From contig NZ_JACCFE010000002.1 of assembly GCF_014256275.1 (NCBI RefSeq), forward strand, positions 1,240,001-1,304,000: DNA of 64,000 nt, read 5' to 3'. The notes beneath the pieces were generated by a model. That model did not search any database, had not been told where the DNA came from, and saw nothing but the letters and a program-made list of their open reading frames with translations. Source of the DNA: Rhodococcus sp. 4CII. Lineage in GTDB: Bacteria > Actinomycetota > Actinomycetes > Mycobacteriales > Mycobacteriaceae. The translations under genes were made by a program, and so were the position numbers. Shown in pieces: positions 1-9,200 of this stretch. How positions within the stretch are numbered: the first letter of the stretch is position 1; every line of letters starts with the position of its first letter.

Positions 1-259
1 TGTCGATCATGTTCTTGTCGAACGTCTCGGCCATCAACGTGTCGGCCTCGGGGTCCATCCAGGTGGTAACGAACGTCGCCAGGTTCAGCCGCGAACTGCC
101 GTCGAGCATCAACTCGTCGTGGATGAACCGGTACGCGGCCTCCGGAGCGGATTCGTCGTCCGGCAGGCGCAGCGCGGGAAACGGATCGATCGACAGGCGT
201 CCCGTGTAGGCCGGGGCAAGGATGTCGCGATGGTGATTGTGGTGGTGGTGCTTGCTCAT
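1..259 (-). CDS. gadB: Glutamate decarboxylase, N-terminal part (runs off the left edge)
   Basis: Reading leftward from an ATG at 259-257, the frame stays open to base 1 and encodes 86 residues. It contains FIHDELMLDGSSRLNLATFV and a following TTWMDPEAD stretch, which match the N-terminal region of PLP-dependent glutamate decarboxylase (E. coli GadB has a closely similar HDELMLDGNSRQNLATF segment). The enzyme converts glutamate to GABA plus CO2 and consumes a proton. GGGGA lies about six bases upstream of the ATG. The extreme N-terminus, MSKHHHHNHHRD, is a natural histidine cluster. The PLP lysine lies outside the window, so catalytic integrity cannot be judged. It is divergent from the ABC genes to the right. 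Confidence 0.88.
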   Translation of the reverse strand, partial: MSKHHHHNHHRDILAPAYTGRLSIDPFPALRLPDDESAPEAAYRFIHDELMLDGSSRLNLATFVTTWMDPEADTLMAETFDKNMID

Positions 260-372
260 GTGTGTCCCCAATCAGTGGTGTCAGCGCGCGCCGTACGTCA
301 GTTGGTGAATCTCGTCATGGCAGCCCAGTAGGGTCGAATCAGTTCCATTCGATTGTGGCAGGGGAGGACGGG

Positions 373-1452
373 TTGACCACAGCAATCCCGGGAAGTTTCG
401 CGCATCCGATCGAGGTGCGCGGGCTGTCGAAACGCTTCAAGAACGTCGACGCGGTCACCGACCTCGACTTCGCCGTGCCACAGGGATCGATCACCGGATT
501 CCTCGGGCCCAACGGGTCGGGCAAGACCACGACCCTGCGGATGATTCTCGGTCTGGTCCGGCCGACGTCCGGCACCGCCACGGTCGCCGGGGTCCCGATC
601 CGCCTCCTGACCGACCCGGCGCGCACGGTCGGCGCCGTCCTCGACTCCCAGAGCCTGCATCCCAACCGGACCGCCCTCGATCACCTGAAGGTGTACGCGT
701 CCGCGATCCGTGTGCCGGATGCGCGCGCACGGCAGACGCTCGCGCTCGTCGGGCTCGAGGACGTCGCCGGGCGCAAGGCGGGCGGCTTCTCCCTCGGCAT
801 GCGTCAGCGACTGTCGCTGGCAACCGCACTGCTGGGCGACCCGCGGATCCTGATCCTCGACGAACCGGCCAACGGACTCGACCCTGAAGGCATCGCGTGG
901 CTGCGCGAGTTCCTGAAGGGATTCGCCGCGTCCGGACGGACCGTTCTGATCTCGAGCCACATCCTGCGCGAGGTGGAGCAGACCGTCGACAACCTCGTGA
1001 TCGTGAGCCGCGGCTCCCTCGTCTATCAGGGCCGCATGGAGGAGCTGCGCAAGTCGCAGCAGAGCCGGCTGCTGGTGGCGTCCTCGAACCCGCCCGCGCT
1101 CGCGACCGCGCTGGCCGCCCGGGGAATAGTCGACGCGCGGTCGCTGGCGGACGGGCGCCTCGCCGTCGTCGGAGCGTCCCTCGACGTCGTCCAGTCGGTC
1201 GCCGCCGCGGCCGGGGTCACCATTTTCGGGGCGGTCGGCGACGACATCGACCTCGAACAACTGTTCCTGTCGATGACCGCGGGCCAGTACGTCGCCGGGG
1301 CGAGCCCCGCCGCGCCGTGGGGTTACGGCCCGCCGCAGACGTATGCACTGCCACCCGGGTACCCGCAGCAGCCGGGTTACGGTCCCCCGCCCGGGTACGC
1401 TCCGCCACCTGCACACCCCCAACACGGTCCGATGTCCGGAGGCCCGCGATGA
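373..1452 (+). CDS. ABC transporter ATP-binding protein with Pro/Tyr/Gly-rich C-terminal tail
   Basis: ATPase of an ABC-2 type (drug or antibiotic export) transporter, about 359 residues. Walker A GPNGSGKT is at residues 45-52, the signature is SLGMRQR, and Walker B is LILDEP with D163/E164. The TTG at 373 is chosen because a GGAGG at 363-367 sits five bases before it and the ABC domain begins right after; an in-frame GTG at 355 is an alternative. After the roughly 310-residue ABC core, the last 45 or so residues are a low-complexity tail of GYPQQPGYGPPPGYAPPP type, seen in some actinobacterial membrane-associated proteins. The stop codon overlaps the start of the permease gene, so the two are co-translated. 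The substrate is unknown. Confidence 0.85.
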   Translation: MTTAIPGSFAHPIEVRGLSKRFKNVDAVTDLDFAVPQGSITGFLGPNGSGKTTTLRMILGLVRPTSGTATVAGVPIRLLTDPARTVGAVLDSQSLHPNRTALDHLKVYASAIRVPDARARQTLALVGLEDVAGRKAGGFSLGMRQRLSLATALLGDPRILILDEPANGLDPEGIAWLREFLKGFAASGRTVLISSHILREVEQTVDNLVIVSRGSLVYQGRMEELRKSQQSRLLVASSNPPALATALAARGIVDARSLADGRLAVVGASLDVVQSVAAAAGVTIFGAVGDDIDLEQLFLSMTAGQYVAGASPAAPWGYGPPQTYALPPGYPQQPGYGPPPGYAPPPAHPQHGPMSGGPR

Positions 1453-2228
1453 CAGCTCTTCTCACCGCGGAATTCCGCAAGGTCACCACGCTGCGGTTCT
1501 GGTGGATGCTCGGTCTCGCACCGTTGGTCGTCGGGATGTTCTCGAGCGCGATCACCCTTCCGGTGATGCGCGCGTTCACCGATGCGTTCGAGGCCGACCC
1601 GGGTGACGCCAATCTGGTTGCCACCCTGTTCGGGCTGGCAGTGGCCCTCGCCCTCGTCATTCTCTTCGCCGCGCTGTTCGGGGCGGTGAACGTGGGAACG
1701 GAATTCCGCTACAAGACGCTGACCACCACGTTCCTCACCGCCCGCGGCCGGGACGGAGTGATCGGCGCCAAACTCGGCGTCACCGCGGCCTTCGGTTTCT
1801 TCTACTGCCTCGTCGTGGAGGTCGTCAGCGTCGCCCTGCTGCTGACGTTCGGCGGCGAGGGTTTCGCGGTGCGCGGATCCCTGTTCGCGATGCTCGGGGC
1901 GGCACTGCTCTGCGCCACGTTGTGGGCGCTGCTCGGCGGCGGTGTGTCGATGCTGACCGGCTCATCCGTCGGCAGCACGATCGCACTCGTGGTCTGGTAC
2001 ACCCTCGGCGAGATGATCCTCCGGTCGATCCTCGGCGGGATCGGCCTCGGCTCCGTCGGCGGCATCCTCCCGGTGTCGGCCACCCTCGGGACGGTCGCCA
2101 ACGCCGCCGCGGGCAACGAGATCGACTGGCTCACTCTCTGGCCCACCGCCCCCCTCGCCCTGCTCGTGTGGACCGCGGTATTCGTCGCCGGCGGCTGGGC
2201 GTGCACCCGGCAGCGCGACATCACCTGA
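1449..2228 (+). CDS. ABC-2 type transporter permease
   Basis: Integral membrane partner of the preceding ATPase, 259 residues, starting in an ATGA overlap with its stop. Hydrophobic stretches suggest about six membrane segments: near residues 18-40 (FWWMLGLAPLVVGMF), 60-85, 105-130, 138-165, 175-195 and the C-terminal LALLVWTAVFVAGG. The N-terminal TALLTAEFRKVTTLRFWW is the usual ABC-2 permease opening, an amphipathic segment before the first helix. Function is inferred from the pairing. The substrate cannot be told; drug or lipid export is typical of the class. Confidence 0.82.
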   Translation: MTALLTAEFRKVTTLRFWWMLGLAPLVVGMFSSAITLPVMRAFTDAFEADPGDANLVATLFGLAVALALVILFAALFGAVNVGTEFRYKTLTTTFLTARGRDGVIGAKLGVTAAFGFFYCLVVEVVSVALLLTFGGEGFAVRGSLFAMLGAALLCATLWALLGGGVSMLTGSSVGSTIALVVWYTLGEMILRSILGGIGLGSVGGILPVSATLGTVANAAAGNEIDWLTLWPTAPLALLVWTAVFVAGGWACTRQRDIT

Positions 2229-2264
2229 CACGGCACCGGGCGCCGGCCTGTCGGTGGCCGGCGC

Positions 2265-2270
2265 TAACGT
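2265..2270 (+). promoter_or_regulatory. -10 hexamer TAACGT for the fused ABC exporter (leaderless)
   Basis: TAACGT ends seven bases before the GTG at 2278, and no Shine-Dalgarno sequence precedes that codon. This is the arrangement of leaderless actinobacterial transcripts, and it favours GTG 2278 over the in-frame GTG at 2254, which lies upstream of the hexamer. Confidence 0.5.
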
Positions 2271-2277
2271 GGATCCA

Positions 2278-5200
2278 GTGGCAGGTGAGAGTGCGTCCGG
2301 ATCGGTGATCGAACGAGAGCAGACGCCGAACCAGGACCAGGCGCGGCCCGGGTGGATTCGGCGGCTGAGCGGTGAATGCTGGGCCCACCGCCGCGTCGCG
2401 CTCGGAGCCCTCGGCGTGACGGTGGTCGCCGCAGGCATCGACATCTCGTTCCCTCTCCTCACCAAGTACGCGGTCGACGCAGCGGGATCGGGAAACGCCA
2501 CGCAGGTGATCGGCACCGCCGCACTGCTCATCGCACTGCTCGCGTGCGTGCGGTTCGGCTGCCAGTTCGGACGCCGGATGCTCGCAGGCAAACTGTCACT
2601 CGACGTCCAGCACGATCTGCGGCTCGGTCTGCTGGGCGCACTGCAGCGGCTCGACGGGCGGGGGCAGGATCAGATCCGCACCGGCCAGGTGGTGTCCCGG
2701 TCCATCACCGACCTCCAGCTGGTGCAGGGACTTCTCGCGATGGTCCCGCTGTCGGCAGGCGCGCTGCTCCAGTTCGTCCTCGCGCTCGCCATCATGGCGT
2801 GGCTGTCGCCGCTGCTGACCGTGGTCGCGCTCGTGATCGTCCCCGCCGTCTGCCTCGTCGTGTACGCGATGAGGCCGAAGCTGTTCGCGGCCACCTGGTC
2901 CGCACAGCAGCGGGCCGCCGACCTCGCGCAACACGTCGAGGAGACCGTCACCGGGGTCCGCGTCGTGAAGGGGTTCGGCCAGGAGCGCCGCGCCGTCGAC
3001 CAGCTCGAAGACCACAGCCGGACGCTGTACGCCGAACGCCTGCGCGCCGCGCGGATCAACGCGCGCTTCGCCCCGACCATGGCGGCGCTCCCTCAGCTCG
3101 GTCTCGTCGGCGTCATCGCGCTCGGTGGCTTCCTGGCACTGCACGGCTCCATCACGATCGGCACGTTCCTCGCATTCGCCACATACGTCGCGGCGATGAC
3201 GGGCGTCACCCGCACGCTGTCGTCCGTCGTGATCATGGCGCAGTTGTCGCGGGCCGCGGTCGAGCGCGTGTACGAGGTGATCGACGCCGAACCGGAAGTC
3301 GCGGACCCGGCGCATCCCACGGCCCTGCCCGACGGGCCGCTGGGCGTGGACCTGCGCTCGGTGACGTTCGGATTCGAACCGGACCGCCACATCCTCCGTG
3401 GACTCGACCTCTGCATCGCACCCGGCGAGACGGTCGCGGTGGTCGGGATGGCCGGCTCCGGCAAGACCGCACTGTCGCTGCTGCTCCCGCGCTTCTACGC
3501 CCCTTCGTCGGGAGCCGTGTCCCTCACCTCCGGGGGCGAGTCGTTCGACGTCTCCCAGCTGTCCGCGGAACAGTTGCGGGAAGCCGTCGGCCTCGTGTTC
3601 GACGAACCGTTCCTCTTCTCCGACACCATCGCGGCCAACATCGCGCTCGGCAGGCCCGACGCCAGCGCCGAAGAGATCCGGGCCGCGGCCGCCATGGCCG
3701 CCGCCGACGAGTTCGTGTCCGCACTACCGGACGGCTACGACACCGTGGTCGGCGAACGCGGCCTCACCCTGTCCGGCGGTCAGCGGCAGCGGATCGCGCT
3801 GGCGCGCGCCCTCCTCACCGATCCGCGGGTGCTGATCCTCGACGACGCAACCTCTGCCGTCGACGCCACCACCGAGGCGTCGATCTTCGAGGCGTTGCGG
3901 GCAAATCGGGGCCGGACGGCGCTGATACTCGCGCATCGCCGCTCCACGCTGTCGCTCGCCGACCGTGTCGCGGTTCTCGATGGCGGGCGGATCATCGATT
4001 CCGGCACGGTGGCCGAACTCGACGAGCGATGCGCCCTCTTCCGCGCATTGTTCGCCTCCGCCGAGAACTCGGGCCCCCTCGACGTGAGCGTGCCCGCGCA
4101 GGCCGACCCCATGCCGTACCGGCGCATACCGCTCGAATCGGAACTGTGGCCGGACGACGACGAGGACTGGGACGTTCCCGGCGGTGCCGTCGCGTCCGGA
4201 CGCACCCCGGCTCTCGGGTCGGGCGGTGGCCGGACCGCGGGTGGACCGATGGCGGGCGCCCTGGGCAACGTGGCCGCCACCCCGGAACTCCAGCACGCCG
4301 TCGATGCGCTTCCGCCCGCCGTCGAGAGCCCGGGAATCGAGACCCGGAACCTCCGGCTGCCCGAGCCCGACTTCCGGCTGTGGCGGATCCTGCGACCGGT
4401 TCGTGCCCTCCTCGTCGCCGTCGTCGTCTGCCTCGCGCTCGATTCGCTGGCCGGGATCGCGTTCCCCTCCATCGTCCGGTTCGCCATCGACCACGGGGTG
4501 GTCCCCCAGGACTCCGCGACCCTGTGGACGGCGGCGGGGGTCGGCGTTCTCCTCGTGGTGGCCGACTGGCTCGTCGTCGCCTTGATGACGGTGATCACCG
4601 CCCGGGCGGGTGAGCGGGTCCTGTTCGGACTGCGGGTACGCAGCTACGCCCACCTGCAGCGACTCGGCCTCGACTACTACGAGCGCGAACTGTCGGGCCG
4701 GATCATGACCCGGATGACCACCGACGTCGACGCGTTGTCGTCGTTCATCCAGACGGGTATGTCGACCGCCGTGGTGAGCGTGCTGACGGTCGCCGGCATC
4801 TCCGTCGCCCTCGTCGCCACCGATGTCACGCTCGCGTTGGTGGCGCTCGCCGTCATTCCGCCGCTGGTCGTCGCGACCCTGCTCTTCCGCCGGATCTCTT
4901 CGATGGCGTACACCGTGTCGCGGGAGCGGATCTCACTCGTCAATGCCGACTTCCAGGAGAACATCGCCGGGTTGCGGGCCGCCCAGGCATACCGGCGGGA
5001 GGAATTCGCCGCCCGCCGGTTCGCCGAGCGTGCGAACAGCTATCGACGCAGCCGGATGCGGTCGCAGCGGGCGATCTCCGTGTACTTCCCGTTCATCGCG
5101 TTCCTGTCGGACCTGGCGCTGGCCGCCGTCGTGTTCGTCGGCGCCCGGCAGGTCGCGGGCGGCGACACCACGGCCGGAACGCTCGTCGCGTTCGTGCTGT

Positions 5201-6153
5201 ACCTGGGGTTGCTGTTCGGGCCCATCCAGCAGCTGTCGCAGGTGTTCGACGGGTACCAGCAGGCCAGTGTGGGTCTGCAACGGATCGGTGACCTGCTCCG
5301 CACACCCAGTTCCATCGAGCGGGCCACCTCCCGCGACGACCTGCAGCCGGTCGCTGGGCACCTGCGCGGCGAGCTGTGCCTGCGCGACGTCGGGTTCCGG
5401 TACCAGGGCGCGGACAGCGACGCCCTGACCGACATCGACCTGCACATCCCCGCCGGCACCACGGTCGCCCTCGTCGGCAAGACCGGCGCGGGCAAGTCGA
5501 CCATCGTGAAACTGCTCGCCCGTTTCTACGACCCGACGTCCGGCGCGGTGCTCGTCGACGACGTGGACCTCCGCCGGTACCCGCTCGGCGCGTACCGCGG
5601 GCGGCTCGGCGTGGTCCCCCAGGAAGCCCACCTCTTCACCGGCACCGTCGCCACCAACATCGCCTACGGTCGCCCCGACGCGAGCCGCGCGGAGATCGAG
5701 GACGCCGCCCGCGCGGTCGGCGCCCTCGGCACCATCGCCGAGTTGCGGGGTGGGATGCATCACCCCGTCGGCGAGCGCGGGCAGGGCTTGTCGGCGGGTC
5801 AGCGGCAGCTGATCGCGCTCGCCCGGGCCGAGCTCGTCGACCCAGACCTGCTGCTGCTCGACGAAGCGACCGCGACCCTCGATCCGGCCACCGAGCAGGT
5901 AGTTCTCGATGCGAGCAGCCGGGTGACACGCACCCGCACGTCGGTGGTCGTAGCCCACCGACTGGCCACCGCGGCCCGGGCAGATGTCATCCTCGTGATC
6001 GACAAGGGACGGGTTGTCGAGACCGGTTCGCACGCCACCCTGCGCTATGCCGGTGGCCACTATTCGGGACTGTGGGATGCGGCGGAGACCGGCGCGGGGA
6101 ATAATCGCGGGGCGAGAACCGTCATCGATGGTGACCCCATCGGTTGGCCGTGA
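2278..6153 (+). CDS. Fused (single-chain) ABC exporter, TMD1-NBD1-TMD2-NBD2
   Basis: A 1291-residue type I ABC exporter in which both half-transporters are fused. TMD1 covers about residues 30-320, NBD1 350-590, an acidic/Gly-rich linker 600-690, TMD2 700-1000 and NBD2 1030-1285. NBD1 has Walker A GMAGSGKT (about 390), D442 where the Q-loop glutamine is expected (VFDEPFLF), an intact LSGGQ (498-502) and LILDDATS with D523 instead of the catalytic glutamate. NBD2 has Walker A GKTGAGKS (about 1067), Q1115, an altered LSAGQ (1171-1175) and LLLDEATA with E1196. One ATP site is therefore degenerate and the other complete, as in heterodimeric exporters. It lies 111 bases upstream of kgd. The substrate is unknown; drug or lipid export is the family role. 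Confidence 0.88.
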   Translation: MAGESASGSVIEREQTPNQDQARPGWIRRLSGECWAHRRVALGALGVTVVAAGIDISFPLLTKYAVDAAGSGNATQVIGTAALLIALLACVRFGCQFGRRMLAGKLSLDVQHDLRLGLLGALQRLDGRGQDQIRTGQVVSRSITDLQLVQGLLAMVPLSAGALLQFVLALAIMAWLSPLLTVVALVIVPAVCLVVYAMRPKLFAATWSAQQRAADLAQHVEETVTGVRVVKGFGQERRAVDQLEDHSRTLYAERLRAARINARFAPTMAALPQLGLVGVIALGGFLALHGSITIGTFLAFATYVAAMTGVTRTLSSVVIMAQLSRAAVERVYEVIDAEPEVADPAHPTALPDGPLGVDLRSVTFGFEPDRHILRGLDLCIAPGETVAVVGMAGSGKTALSLLLPRFYAPSSGAVSLTSGGESFDVSQLSAEQLREAVGLVFDEPFLFSDTIAANIALGRPDASAEEIRAAAAMAAADEFVSALPDGYDTVVGERGLTLSGGQRQRIALARALLTDPRVLILDDATSAVDATTEASIFEALRANRGRTALILAHRRSTLSLADRVAVLDGGRIIDSGTVAELDERCALFRALFASAENSGPLDVSVPAQADPMPYRRIPLESELWPDDDEDWDVPGGAVASGRTPALGSGGGRTAGGPMAGALGNVAATPELQHAVDALPPAVESPGIETRNLRLPEPDFRLWRILRPVRALLVAVVVCLALDSLAGIAFPSIVRFAIDHGVVPQDSATLWTAAGVGVLLVVADWLVVALMTVITARAGERVLFGLRVRSYAHLQRLGLDYYERELSGRIMTRMTTDVDALSSFIQTGMSTAVVSVLTVAGISVALVATDVTLALVALAVIPPLVVATLLFRRISSMAYTVSRERISLVNADFQENIAGLRAAQAYRREEFAARRFAERANSYRRSRMRSQRAISVYFPFIAFLSDLALAAVVFVGARQVAGGDTTAGTLVAFVLYLGLLFGPIQQLSQVFDGYQQASVGLQRIGDLLRTPSSIERATSRDDLQPVAGHLRGELCLRDVGFRYQGADSDALTDIDLHIPAGTTVALVGKTGAGKSTIVKLLARFYDPTSGAVLVDDVDLRRYPLGAYRGRLGVVPQEAHLFTGTVATNIAYGRPDASRAEIEDAARAVGALGTIAELRGGMHHPVGERGQGLSAGQRQLIALARAELVDPDLLLLDEATATLDPATEQVVLDASSRVTRTRTSVVVAHRLATAARADVILVIDKGRVVETGSHATLRYAGGHYSGLWDAAETGAGNNRGARTVIDGDPIGWP

Positions 6154-6202
6154 GACAGCTCACACGTGCGGGCCTGGCGATCTACACGTCACACGCGAGG
6201 GC

Positions 6203-6208
6203 TAGTCT
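6203..6208 (+). promoter_or_regulatory. Possible -10 hexamer for kgd (TAGTCT)
   Basis: The 111-base gap between the exporter stop and kgd is locally AT-rich (TAGTCTCATGTATATAGG). TAGTCT fits TAnnnT and would give a leader of about 50 bases carrying the GAGGCG ribosome site. No clear -35 is visible and the overlapping TATATA is an alternative, so the assignment is weak. Confidence 0.25.
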
Positions 6209-6264
6209 CATGTATATAGGCGCTCTGATCGGGTACCGAAATAGAAACGAGGCGAACACCTGCC

Positions 6265-9200
6265 GTGAGCAGCAGCTCTACATCCCAGTTCGGACAGAAC
6301 CAGTGGCTGGTTGACGAAATGTACCAGCGTTTCCAGGACGATCCGTCGTCCGTGGACGCGAGTTGGCACGAATTCCTGACGGATTACTCTCCGGACGCCG
6401 CCGCCAAGGCAGGCGCAGCCAACGGACACGGCACGAACGGCACCACCACCGCCGCACCGGCTGCCGCTCCCCCCGCCAAGACTTCGACCCCCCCGGTTTC
6501 CGAGTCCAAGACAGCACCCCCGTCTCAGACCAAGACGGCCAACGGCGCCGCGCCGAAGACCGCACCCAACGGTGCGTCCTCGAAGGCTGCTGCCCCGAAG
6601 ACCGAGGCCCCCAAGAAGGCCGCACCCGCAAAGGACGTCGCTGCGAAGGACGCCAAGGCGCCCGCTCCGGCCGCCGACGAGTCGAAGGTTCTCCGCGGCG
6701 CAGCTGCTGCCGTCGCCAAGAACATGTCGGCGTCGCTGGCCATTCCGACCGCCACCAGCGTTCGCGCCATCCCTGCGAAGCTGATGTTCGACAACCGGAT
6801 CGTCATCAACAACCACCTCGCCCGTACCCGCGGCGGCAAGATCTCGTTCACGCACCTCCTCGGTTACGCGATCGTGCAGGCGGTCAAGGCGTTCCCGAAC
6901 ATGAACCGGCATTTCGCCGAGATCGACGGCAAGCCGAACGCGGTCACCCCCGCACACACCAACCTCGGCCTGGCCATCGACCTGCCGGGCAAGGACGGCA
7001 ACCGGTCCCTCGTCGTCGCCGCGATCAAGAACACCGACACCCACAACTTCACGCAGTTCTACAGCGCCTACGAGGACATCGTCCGGCGCGCGCGTGACGG
7101 CAAGCTCACCGCCGAAGACTTCTCGGGTGTCACGATCTCGCTCACCAACCCCGGCGGCATCGGCACCGTGCACTCCGTGCCGCGACTGATGAACGGCCAG
7201 GGCGCCATCATCGGTGCCGGCGCGATGGAGTACCCCGCCGAGTTCCAGGGCGCGAGCGACGAACGCCTCGCCGAGATCGGCGTCGGCAAGCTCATGACGC
7301 TCACCTCGACGTACGACCACCGCATCATCCAGGGTGCCGAGTCCGGTGACTTCCTCCGGACCATCCACAACCTGCTGATCAGCGACGAGTTCTACGACGA
7401 GATCTTCCACGCGCTGCACATCCCCTACGAGCCGGTCCGCTGGCGCAAGGACGTGCCCGAAGGCGCCGTCGACAAGAACACCCGTGTTCTCGAGCTGATC
7501 GCCGCGTACCGCAACCGCGGTCACCTGATGGCCGACACGGATCCGCTGCAGTTCGTCAAGGACAAGTTCCGCAGCCACCCGGACCTCGACGTCCGGACGC
7601 ACGACCTGACCCTGTGGGACCTCGACCGTGAGTTCAAGGTCGGCGGCTTCCACGGCCAGGAGAAGATGAAGCTGCGCGACGTACTCAGCGTGCTGCGCGA
7701 CGCGTACTGCCGCCACGTCGGTGTCGAGTACACGCACATCCTGGAACCGGAGCAGCAGCAGTGGCTGCAGGATCGGGTCGAGGCGCACCACGTCAAGCCG
7801 ACGGTCGCTCAGCAGAAATACATCCTGAGCAAGCTCAATGCGGCCGAGGCCTTCGAGACGTTCCTGCAGACCAAGTACGTCGGTCAGAAGCGGTTCTCCC
7901 TCGAGGGCGCCGAGTCGGTCATCCCGATGATGGACGCCGTCATCGACCAGGCCGCCGAGCACCAGCTCGACGAGGTCGTCATCGGCATGCCGCACCGCGG
8001 TCGTCTCAACGTTCTCGCGAACATCGTCGGCAAGCCCTACTCGAAGATCTTCACCGAGTTCGAGGGCAACATGAACCCGGCGGCCGCGCACGGCTCCGGC
8101 GACGTGAAGTACCACCTCGGTGCCGAGGGCCAGTACATCCAGATGTTCGGCGACAACGACATCACCGTGTCGCTCACCGCCAACCCGTCGCATCTCGAGG
8201 CGGTCGACCCGGTTCTCGAGGGTCTGGTCCGCGCCAAGCAGGACATCCTCGACAAGGGCGAGGACGGCTTCACCGTACTGCCGCTCATGCTGCACGGCGA
8301 CGCCGCTTTCGCCGGTCAGGGTGTCGTGGCGGAGACGTTGAACCTGGCGCTGCTGCGCGGGTACCGCACCGGCGGCACCGTGCACATCGTGGTCAACAAC
8401 CAGGTCGGTTTCACCACCGCCCCGGAGCACTCGCGGTCGTCCGAGTACTGCACCGATGTCGCGAAGATGATCGGCGCACCGATCTTCCACGTCAACGGCG
8501 ACGACCCCGAGGCCTGTGTGTGGGTCGCCCAGCTTGCCGTCGACTTCCGGGAGAAGTTCCAGAAGGACGTCGTCATCGACATGATCTGCTACCGCCGTCG
8601 CGGTCACAACGAGGGCGACGACCCGTCGATGACGCAGCCGGCGATGTACGACGTGATCGACACCAAGCGCAGCGTCCGTAAGAGCTACACCGAATCCCTG
8701 ATCGGGCGCGGCGACATCTCGCTGAAGGAAGCCGAAGACGCCCTGCGCGACTACCAGGGCCAGCTGGAACGGGTGTTCAACGAGGTCCGCGAACTCGAGA
8801 AGTACACCCCGGAGCCCAGTGAGTCGGTCGAACTCGACCAGGTGCTGCCCACGAAGCTGAAGACGTCCGTGGATGCGTCCGTGCTCGCGCGGATCGGCGA
8901 CGCGTTCGTCGACCTGCCCGACGGCTTCACGGTGCACCCGCGCGTCAAGCCGGTCATCGAGAAGCGCCGCGAAATGTCCCGCGAGGGCAAGATCGACTGG
9001 GCCTTCGCAGAACTGCTCGCGTTCGGTTCGCTGGTCGACCAGGGCAAGATGGTCCGCCTCTCCGGCCAGGATTCCAAGCGCGGCACGTTCACGCAGCGTC
9101 ACTCGGTCCTCATCGACCGCAAGACGGGCGCCGAGTACACCCCGCTGCAGAACCTCGGCAGCGAGAACCCCGGCAAGTTCCTGGTCTACGACTCCGCTCT

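Noticed and set aside
298..1425. Long open frame antisense to the first ABC ATPase gene
   Set aside because: It is low-complexity Arg/Gly-rich sequence without domain motifs, as expected from the mirror of a GC-rich gene; the plus-strand frame has clear Walker motifs.
2376..4613. 745-codon frame overlapping the fused exporter on the same strand
   Set aside because: It is Arg/Pro/Gly-rich with no motif, and the in-frame exporter explains the region fully.
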